Below, piece after piece: positions 1-4,782 of a stretch of DNA of 6,894 nucleotides (the stretch's first letter is position 1; each line of letters opens with the position of its first letter). Location: the NCBI GenBank assembly GCA_002409365.1, contig DHUW01000056.1, positions 37,566-44,459 on the forward strand, given 5' to 3'. The notes under the pieces are model-generated. The model saw only the letters and a list, made by a program, of their open reading frames with translations. It did not search any database and was not told where the DNA came from. This stretch comes from Anaerolineaceae bacterium UBA5224. GTDB taxonomy: Bacteria > Chloroflexota > Anaerolineae > Anaerolineales > Anaerolineaceae. A program made the position numbers and the translations under genes.

Positions 1-645
1 CCCGATGAATTTAACGACATTTTCGGTGGTATGGGCGGCTCTGGCAGCACAAGTGGTTTTGGCGGTTTCTCTGACTTCTTCGAAACCCTTTTTGGAGGAG
101 GTGGATTTGGCTCTTCTTACTCTGGGCAAACCCGCCAAACTCAACCACGCCGACAGGATATGGAATATGAAATCGACCTGAGCCTGCACGAAGCTTACAC
201 GGGCACCAGGCGCACGCTCCAGTTTGAAGATGGCCGCAAAATTGAAGCTACCATTCCGCCTGGTGTAAAAACTGGCTCAAAAGTCCGCCTGGGCGGTCAG
301 GCGGGAGGAGCGGATTTGTTTTTGAAAATTAACATTCTGCCCGATCCGGTTTTTAAACGGAAAGGCGATGACCTATTTATGGAGGTTCCTGTTGACCTTT
401 ACACGGCGATTTTAGGCGGCGAGGTGGGCATCAATACGATGACCAGGACGATCCGACTGACCATCCCGGAGGGCAGTGACAGCGGGAAACGCTTCCGTCT
501 GAAAGGTCTGGGTATGCCGACGATAAAAGATCCTACCCGGTTCGGTAATTTGTATGTGACCATCCAGGTGACAATTCCTAAAAATTTGACCGCAGTAGAG
601 AAAGACAAATTCCGCGAAATCCGTAATATGCGTGTGGCGCGATAG
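1..645 (+). CDS. Type II DnaJ/CbpA-like co-chaperone, C-terminal part (5'-truncated by the window edge)
   Basis: The open frame is continuous from base 1 and ends at TAG 643-645, giving 214 residues. The Met codon at base 31 is internal, because the preceding codons (PDEFNDIFGG) already belong to the Gly/Phe-rich linker that follows a J domain. Visible order: Gly/Phe-rich linker (residues 1 to about 43), then two beta-sandwich substrate-binding domains (about 53-205) with 'LSLHEAYTGT', 'ATIPPGVKTGSKVRL', 'GDDLFMEV' and 'RLKGLGMPTI..P...GNLYVTIQV'. There are no cysteines at all, so the CxxCxGxG zinc finger of true DnaJ is absent. That places it in the CbpA/DnaJB class, which presents substrates to DnaK (Hsp70) and stimulates its ATPase through the J domain. 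The J domain, with its HPD motif, must lie upstream, roughly 100 residues by family length. The protein is cytoplasmic. The gene converges on the serpin gene and ends at the terminator at 712-738. The family call is firm; which paralogue it is cannot be told. Confidence 0.93.
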   Translation, partial: PDEFNDIFGGMGGSGSTSGFGGFSDFFETLFGGGGFGSSYSGQTRQTQPRRQDMEYEIDLSLHEAYTGTRRTLQFEDGRKIEATIPPGVKTGSKVRLGGQAGGADLFLKINILPDPVFKRKGDDLFMEVPVDLYTAILGGEVGINTMTRTIRLTIPEGSDSGKRFRLKGLGMPTIKDPTRFGNLYVTIQVTIPKNLTAVEKDKFREIRNMRVAR

Positions 646-711
646 CAAAGATCTGCTTTCTTCGCCTCTCACCCTCTACCCTCTTAAAGGTGGGGTGGTA
701 AAAATTAAGAA

Positions 712-738
712 AACACCCCGCCAGGTTGGCGGGGTGTT
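712..738. terminator. Bidirectional intrinsic terminator between convergent J-protein and serpin genes
   Basis: A perfect 11-bp stem, AACACCCCGCC (712-722) with GGCGGGGTGTT (728-738), encloses a 5-nt loop. On the plus strand it is followed by GATTTTCTATT, and on the minus strand by TTCTTAATTTTTACC, so both RNAs have a U-rich run after the GC-rich stem. It lies 66 bp past the J-protein stop and 19 bp past the serpin stop, as expected for a terminator shared by two convergent genes. Confidence 0.9.
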
Positions 739-757
739 GATTTTCTATTAGCAACCC

Positions 758-2137
758 CTAAGGAGCTACAACGCGACCCATGAACACAACTGTATTTGTG
801 GTGACCTCGTAGATCACATAAATGAAGGGATGGTCAAAGGTGATATCCCAGCTATCGGCTGGCATTGATGTGGTGCCAACTACAATCGCCGTCGCAGCGG
901 CTGCCTCGGTGCCTTCTTCATTAACATCGACGAAAGCTTTGTGGAGAACATCGGTAATGTAAAGGTCGATCGTATCCGAGATGTTGCTAAAGTTAGCTGC
1001 CTGGGGGTCAAACGCTTGTTTGATGCCCAGCGCTTTCATCTGGGCGCCCAGATTGAAGGAGCTTTCATAGGTGAACTTGGGCAGACCAAGATTTACCTGG
1101 CCAAAAACACCATTGAAGCCGTTCAAAATCTCTTCCAACAAACCATCTTCCAAGCCTTGCTCAAATTGGAAAAAATCACCAGTCGGCATGATCACCGCCA
1201 TGGCGTAGTTACCACCCTGGTAGGGCAGTTTGGCAGCCTGGTAGCGCTCTGTCACCAATCCGGCTCCTGTGAAACTGTTGCGCATCATCTCGACAGTTTG
1301 TTCGCTGCCATCCAGCAAAAAGAAAGGCGCACTGGCTGTCTGGTTGGGGTCAAACTGATTCTGCCAGGCACCCTTGAAGTAAACCGCATTCGTGATCACC
1401 AGGCGGGTAAGCTCATCGAGCACCCCCTGGGGGATCAAATCTTTGATCTTGTCATTCGTTTGGGCAGCCACCCACAAGTTGATCGCCTGGCGGGCAGCTT
1501 CGGCATCCGCGAAATCGACCAGCTTCAAACCGGCATTATAGTTAGCCGAAAGTATGTCCAGGAATTCCTGGTTAAATTCGAAGCCCTGCTGCACCCAAAG
1601 TGCATTGGCAATGTTGATCTGCAGCGGTTGAGTCTTCTCATCCGGGTTGGCTGGCGTTGTGATCAACAACTTGTTGAGCGCGTTCATACGATTATGCACG
1701 TCGACATCGACGTCAGTATTGATTTTCAACGCCTGGGCGATTTCAGCCTTCGTTTCCGCATCGGCACCAGCATAAACCATCAGGAATGCCTGGTAGATGC
1801 TATAGGGTGAATAGATCAGGTTGCCCTCCTGGGCTGCCAGCTTTCGATAGAGGTCGATAGCGAATTTGTTGATCTCCTCAGACTGGTTAAGCAGGTCGTC
1901 CTCGCTGGCAATGGGGTCGGTGATAAAAGGTAAACCACCGTTTACTCCACTTACTGCATCTTGCGTTGGCGATTCCTCGACTGGGTAAGGTTCCCCGCTT
2001 GGTTCCTGGGTTTCATCTGACGGGTAAGGCTCGATGGGAATGTCGGTTGGAACAGTAGGCATAGTCGTAGCAGGTGCACAAGCACTTAATAGTATGCCAA
2101 CTACCAAAAAGACTGCGAGTGATGTTCTAATTTTCAT
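758..2137 (-). CDS. Serpin-family protease inhibitor, predicted membrane lipoprotein
   Basis: The 459-residue product starts at ATG 2137-2135 with AAGGAG five bases upstream. Residues 1-19 form a lipoprotein signal peptide with lipobox LSAC; Cys20 (bases 2078-2080) is the predicted lipidation site, so the protein should be anchored on the outer face of the cytoplasmic membrane. Residues 21 to about 80 are a Pro/Glu/Tyr-rich tether in which EPYP occurs twice. The serpin domain fills about 85-459, near normal family length: 'NLIYSPYSI' (106-114), 'NAVYFKGAW' (250-258), 'LPKF' (352-355), 'HKAFVDVNEEGTEAAAAT' (399-416), 'HPFIYVI' (436-442), 'FMGRV' (453-457). The hinge GTEAAAAT with small residues is that of inhibitory serpins, which trap serine or cysteine proteases covalently by loop insertion. 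Counting 15 residues from Gly409 puts P1-P1' at Thr423-Ser424. The target protease is unknown. A terminator upstream (2232-2269) suggests a monocistronic unit. A possible hairpin covers its ribosome binding site (2140-2159). Confidence 0.95.
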   Translation of the reverse strand: MKIRTSLAVFLVVGILLSACAPATTMPTVPTDIPIEPYPSDETQEPSGEPYPVEESPTQDAVSGVNGGLPFITDPIASEDDLLNQSEEINKFAIDLYRKLAAQEGNLIYSPYSIYQAFLMVYAGADAETKAEIAQALKINTDVDVDVHNRMNALNKLLITTPANPDEKTQPLQINIANALWVQQGFEFNQEFLDILSANYNAGLKLVDFADAEAARQAINLWVAAQTNDKIKDLIPQGVLDELTRLVITNAVYFKGAWQNQFDPNQTASAPFFLLDGSEQTVEMMRNSFTGAGLVTERYQAAKLPYQGGNYAMAVIMPTGDFFQFEQGLEDGLLEEILNGFNGVFGQVNLGLPKFTYESSFNLGAQMKALGIKQAFDPQAANFSNISDTIDLYITDVLHKAFVDVNEEGTEAAAATAIVVGTTSMPADSWDITFDHPFIYVIYEVTTNTVVFMGRVVAP

Positions 2138-2139
2138 TT

Positions 2140-2159
2140 TTTCTCCTTCGGAAGAGAAA
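2140..2159 (-). promoter_or_regulatory. Serpin ribosome binding site inside a potential hairpin
   Basis: The minus-strand Shine-Dalgarno AAGGAG (2148-2143) precedes the serpin ATG by five A residues. The RNA TTTCTCTT (2159-2152), loop CCGA (2151-2148), AGGAGAAA (2147-2140) can form an 8-bp stem with one G-U pair that contains nearly the whole ribosome binding site. The binding site itself is secure. A regulatory role for the hairpin is inference, because the stem is A-U-rich and may be only marginally stable. Confidence 0.45.
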
Positions 2160-2231
2160 GTAATTTTGGTCTATTTTCTCTTCTGTGTACAAGACGAATT
2201 CTATCCTTTGAAGGTTCCCTTACCAAATTAA

Positions 2232-2269
2232 CGCAAAAGCCTGTCGGGTGGACCAACAGGCTTTTTGCG
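2232..2269 (-). terminator. Intrinsic terminator downstream of the DUF218 gene
   Basis: A 10-bp perfect stem, AAAAGCCTGT (2235-2244) with ACAGGCTTTT (2256-2265), is extended by CGC/GCG pairs (2232-2234 with 2267-2269) around one bulged T. Read on the minus strand, the stem has an A-run on its 5' side, ends in GGCTTTTGCG and is followed by TTAATTT, which gives a U-rich 3' side. It lies about 40 bp past the DUF218 stop and upstream of the serpin start, so it should end that transcript and separate it from the serpin gene. Confidence 0.8.
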
Positions 2270-2278
2270 GAAGTCTAA

Positions 2279-2299
2279 TCGCTGATAGAGGGTCAGCGA
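2279..2299. repeat. Inverted repeat TCGCTGA-N7-TCAGCGA
   Basis: Two perfect 7-bp arms (2279-2285 and 2293-2299) flank a 7-nt centre (TAGAGGG). It sits between the DUF218 stop codon and the terminator at 2232-2269 and would form a hairpin in the 3' untranslated RNA of that gene. It has no U-run directly after it, so it is unlikely to terminate transcription alone. It may protect the RNA end or act as a pause site; this is inference. Confidence 0.5.
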
Positions 2300-2300
2300 A

Positions 2301-2313
2301 TTAACCTGGTTAA
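2301..2313. repeat. Perfect 13-bp palindrome TTAACC-T-GGTTAA overlapping the DUF218 stop codon
   Basis: TTAACC (2301-2306), central T, GGTTAA (2308-2313). The DUF218 stop codon (TAA on the minus strand, 2312-2310) lies inside the right arm. With the 7-bp inverted repeat and the terminator it makes three consecutive dyads in about 80 bp. The function is unknown; it could be a protein-binding site or part of the 3' RNA structure. Confidence 0.45.
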
Positions 2314-3080
2314 AAGATGGACCTTACGCGATAAAAGGCAAGTCCAAAATATTCCCATAATGCCTGGAAGGTTTGATCCAGTGCAGTACTACTGGGAAGA
2401 ATACGGGTGAGGATTTGTTGCCAGGTCGAATCAGCAAGGTTTTGCCAACTGGCAAGTGTGACCTGGTAATCGACGGGAGCGGGGGTGATGGTCAAACCGC
2501 TGTAGCGGAGCAAGTACATGGTGCGGTCCATTTTTAGAGCAGTTGTCACCAAAATGACAGACTGCATTTCCTTGTCCTCGATGATCTTAAGCGATTCTGT
2601 AACATCTTCCCGTAGGTTTGAAGCCTGGCTTTGCATAATGATGGCGCGTTCTGGAACGCCCAACTCCATCAGGAGGATCTTTGCGTTCTCGGTACGGGCG
2701 GTGTTCCCACTGACAATGATCACTGGGGCGAGTTTTTGTTGATAATACATGGCACTATAGAGTACACCATCAGCTTCTCCTTCCACCTCGACGCGCTGGC
2801 GCGGAGTGTCTGCTTCCATGGCGCCATCAGCCATGAGCAGGATAGCATCTGCCTTTTCCATTTTCTCGACGGGCATATACCGCCATTCCATGGAGCGGGT
2901 GAGGAAGGTAGAGAAGATTTGGTTGCCAAATACAGCAACGATTACCAGGGAAATGGCAACAAACCAGATCGCAGTTTTGGGCGAACTTTTGATTAAAAAG
3001 AGGGAGAGAAATAAAACCAAGCTCACAAAAGCAAGCGGATTTAAAAATTGCACGAAAAAATCTCGAATGACGCCGACCAT
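2310..3080 (-). CDS. Membrane-anchored DUF218 (YdcF/SanA/ElyC-like) family protein, divergent
   Basis: 256 residues, starting at ATG 3080-3078 with AAAGGAG six bases upstream (3093-3087). Two hydrophobic helices (about 13-31 and 37-58) precede a DUF218 core (about 74-205): 'KADAILLM' (76-83), 'APVIIVSGN' (118-126), 'ELGVPERAII' (139-148), 'SVILVTTALKMDRTMYLLRYSGL' (174-196, first and last residues given by position) and 'PAPVDYQ' (200-206). This order matches YdcF/SanA/ElyC proteins, which in other bacteria are tied to envelope integrity and late peptidoglycan or lipid-carrier steps; the enzymatic activity of most members is not established. Key positions differ from the common pattern: the Gly-rich turn after ADAI is MADG, the usual 'S.NT.EN' reads 'ASNLREDV' (153-160), and the usual His of 'T...H..R' is Lys183. 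It may have lost or changed the ancestral activity. It lies 160 bp after the GH1 gene, and no convincing promoter of its own is visible. Confidence 0.82.
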   Translation of the reverse strand: MVGVIRDFFVQFLNPLAFVSLVLFLSLFLIKSSPKTAIWFVAISLVIVAVFGNQIFSTFLTRSMEWRYMPVEKMEKADAILLMADGAMEADTPRQRVEVEGEADGVLYSAMYYQQKLAPVIIVSGNTARTENAKILLMELGVPERAIIMQSQASNLREDVTESLKIIEDKEMQSVILVTTALKMDRTMYLLRYSGLTITPAPVDYQVTLASWQNLADSTWQQILTRILPSSTALDQTFQALWEYFGLAFYRVRSIF

Positions 3081-3133
3081 ATTCTTCTCCTTTGATCTAA
3101 ACCTAACCCTATAGTTGCAAGAGTCGAGCCAGC

Positions 3134-3163
3134 AGGAGAGGAAAAGTAGGAGAAAAAGAAAAA
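3134..3163. other. Homopurine/homopyrimidine tract in the gap between the GH1 and DUF218 genes
   Basis: The plus strand is purine in all but one of 30 positions (a T at 3147), so leftward RNA would carry a C/U-rich stretch 40-70 bases before the DUF218 ribosome binding site. It contains no ORF or hairpin. The rest of the 160-bp gap shows no clear terminator after GH1, so read-through from GH1 into the DUF218 gene is possible. Confidence 0.35.
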
Positions 3164-3240
3164 TGAACCATTATCCTGGACATGAGATGACAGAGAATTC
3201 GAAAAACTAGCAGAATTTATGAAAGGAGCGCTTCAGTCAA

Positions 3241-4566
3241 TCACTCGGGATAGATCAGATCGTACACTTCTGGTGCAAATTTTTCGACCGTTTCCGATGT
3301 AATCGCATTCGTACGGCAGATCTCTGCGTACAAGTCTGCGCTTTTGCGTTTGGTGCGGACTTGAGTCTGCGGATCCAGAGCCCACAGTCCGAAGCGCTGA
3401 CTCCAGCCGCGTTCCCATTCAAAATTATCGACCAACGTCCAGTGAAAATAACCTTTGACTGGGATATTGTTATTGACCATATGCCACATGGCGAGAAGAT
3501 GTTCCAGTAAATAACGTCGACGGAAGTCATCTTTGCTGTCGTCGCAGCCATTTTCGGTCACATAAATTGGCAGATCAAAATTGTTTGCCCATTTAATCGC
3601 ATCCCTGAAACCCTGCGGGTCGTTTGCCATAAAACCAGTTTCAGATAGCAGCGCATCATCAGAAAAATAGCGGTCGCTGAAGGCGCGGTTGCTTTTGGTA
3701 GGATCAAATTTGATCAGATCGCGGGTGTAATAATTGAGTCCGATAAAATCCTGGGTGTCCTTGGCTTGCAGAACTTCCTCTTTGAGACCACCGACATCAA
3801 ACTTACCCGTTTTCAAAGATGTAGCTAAACCACCATTAAAAATTTCATCATGGCGCTTGCCTACATAACGGGTGAGGGGACCCTGGTTGGCAGGCTGAAA
3901 CCCACGCCAGTGATGTGCAATACCCACCTGGGCTTCCGGCTGCAATTCGTGAATCACTTCGTATGCGGCAGCGTGTGCTTTGACCATGTTGAGTAAAACC
4001 TGGAAAGCTGCTTTTTGATCGTTTTTACCGGGTGGAAAGCCCCCGCCCAGATAACCGCCATAGGCAAAAACGTTGGGCTCGTTGATGGTGATCCACAACT
4101 GGCAATGCGACTTGAGCGCATCCACGGTTCGGCGGGTGTAAGTGGCAAAGAGATCAACAATGGCTTCGTTCTCCCAGCCGCCCATTTCTACGAGCCAAAG
4201 CGGGTTGCTAAAGTGATGCAGGGTGACCATGGCGGTCATGTTGCGCTCGCGTAAACCGATCAGCATCATGCGGTAGCGATCGAGTGCGGCTTCATCCCAG
4301 CGGTCTGGCGTAGGCTGGATGCGCGACCATTCCACGGAGAAACGATGTGCATTTTGCCAGGTATCCTGGACCCGGTTGAAATCTTCCCGCCAACGCCCTG
4401 CCCACCAGTCGCAGGCTTTCCCGCTGCGATCGCCGTCCTGGATATGCCCTGGCTCTTGCTCCCATGCCCACCAATCGTTATTAATGTTATTGCCTTCCAC
4501 CTGGTGCGCAGCGGTAGCAGTGCCCCACAAAAAGCCGTTTGGATAATTGAAAGCCGCTCTCGGCAT
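3241..4566 (-). CDS. GH1 family beta-glycosidase (beta-glucosidase-like)
   Basis: 441 residues from ATG 4566-4564. This start has a perfect AGGAGG (4576-4571) four bases upstream; the longer frame beginning at TTG 4605-4603 was rejected because that codon lies within the promoter -10 region and lacks a ribosome binding site. The product is a full-length GH1 TIM barrel: N-terminal signature 'FLWGTATAAHQVEG' (12-25), His118 in 'TLHHF', acid/base Glu163 in 'TINEP' (160-164), 'GLNYYT' (276-281), nucleophile Glu338 in 'YVTENG' (335-340), and the glycone-binding 'HWTLVDNFEWERGW' (375-388). Both catalytic Glu codons were checked at the base level. It should hydrolyse terminal beta-glucosides, galactosides or fucosides with retention; the exact substrate cannot be read. 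There is no signal peptide, so it is cytoplasmic and would act on imported oligosaccharides. No sugar transporter is visible in the window. Its promoter faces away from the DUF4153 gene. Confidence 0.95.
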   Translation of the reverse strand: MPRAAFNYPNGFLWGTATAAHQVEGNNINNDWWAWEQEPGHIQDGDRSGKACDWWAGRWREDFNRVQDTWQNAHRFSVEWSRIQPTPDRWDEAALDRYRMMLIGLRERNMTAMVTLHHFSNPLWLVEMGGWENEAIVDLFATYTRRTVDALKSHCQLWITINEPNVFAYGGYLGGGFPPGKNDQKAAFQVLLNMVKAHAAAYEVIHELQPEAQVGIAHHWRGFQPANQGPLTRYVGKRHDEIFNGGLATSLKTGKFDVGGLKEEVLQAKDTQDFIGLNYYTRDLIKFDPTKSNRAFSDRYFSDDALLSETGFMANDPQGFRDAIKWANNFDLPIYVTENGCDDSKDDFRRRYLLEHLLAMWHMVNNNIPVKGYFHWTLVDNFEWERGWSQRFGLWALDPQTQVRTKRKSADLYAEICRTNAITSETVEKFAPEVYDLIYPE

Positions 4567-4595
4567 ACTTCCTCCTGGATGAAGTCCTTGGTTGA

Positions 4596-4604
4596 ATTGT
4601 ATCA
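4596..4604 (-). promoter_or_regulatory. Extended -10 promoter for the GH1 gene
   Basis: The minus strand reads TGATACAAT (4604-4596): a TG dinucleotide, one base, then TACAAT, five of six matches to TATAAT. The -35 region about 17 bp upstream is poor, which is common for extended -10 promoters. Transcription would start near 4589, about 23 bases before the ATG, leaving just enough leader for AGGAGG. This is inferred from consensus only. Confidence 0.5.
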
Positions 4605-4653
4605 ATAGTTCGCCAGGTCATCTGTATCGTATTTGCTGAAATCATTACAGATT

Positions 4654-4659
4654 TATAAT
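4654..4659 (+). promoter_or_regulatory. Possible second rightward -10 element (TATAAT)
   Basis: A perfect TATAAT occurs on the plus strand, with only a weak TTGCTG (4633-4638, spacer 15) as -35. A start from it would fall near 4666, in the centre of the AGAGTC-ACA-GACTCT dyad. It may be an additional upstream promoter for the 4783 gene or simply A/T-rich chance. Confidence 0.25.
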
Positions 4660-4712
4660 CAGAGTCACAGACTCTCATGGATTTTTGAGAGGAATTGGCA
4701 GTCTTTGAGAGT
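4659..4712. promoter_or_regulatory. Cluster of four TGAGAGT-like half-sites; candidate operator
   Basis: Half-sites: TCAGAGT (4659-4665, +), TGAGAGT on the minus strand (4677-4671), TGAGAGG (4686-4692, +), TGAGAGT (4706-4712, +). The first two form the dyad AGAGTC-ACA-GACTCT (4661-4675). The last two are direct repeats of TTTGAGAG spaced exactly 20 bp (about two helical turns), and the second overlaps the -35 hexamer of the rightward promoter. This arrangement suggests binding of a transcription factor in the divergent region, but none is encoded in the window. Confidence 0.45.
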
Positions 4713-4733
4713 GATACAAGAATATGCTATCCT
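4705..4733 (+). promoter_or_regulatory. Sigma70-type promoter for the DUF4153 gene
   Basis: TTGAGA (4705-4710, five of six), a 17-bp spacer, then TATCCT (4728-4733) preceded by TGC, an extended -10 element. Transcription would begin near 4740, giving a leader of about 43 bases that carries AGAGG (4771-4775) seven bases before the ATG at 4783. The -35 overlaps the last half-site of the TGAGAGT cluster. Confidence 0.55.
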
Positions 4734-4782
4734 CAATCCGATGGGGGATCTACGTACCGGTATATTTTAGAGAGGTGTTTCT

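Noticed and set aside
669..700. Imperfect hairpin CACCCTCTACC / GGTGGGGTG upstream of the main terminator
   Set aside because: Pairing is broken by mismatches and is not followed by a T-run on the plus strand; the perfect stem at 712-738 explains termination better.
941..1810. Long 289-codon plus-strand frame antisense to the serpin gene
   Set aside because: It lies wholly within a clear serpin coding region, its translation shows no recognisable domain, and there is no ribosome binding site or promoter. It is a shadow of the serpin frame.
2034..2231. 65-codon plus-strand frame over the serpin 5' end
   Set aside because: It is antisense to the serpin signal peptide and leader, has no ribosome binding site, and its translation has no family features.
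2184..2231. Promoter search for the serpin gene
   Set aside because: A TTGTAC with a CAAAAT-like -10 at 18-bp spacing can be drawn on the minus strand, but the -10 match is only four of six, so no promoter feature was called.
4751..4762. Overlapping short palindromes TACGTA and TACCGGTA in the DUF4153 leader
   Set aside because: Palindromes of 6-8 bp are expected by chance in a leader of this length, and their position gives no specific role.
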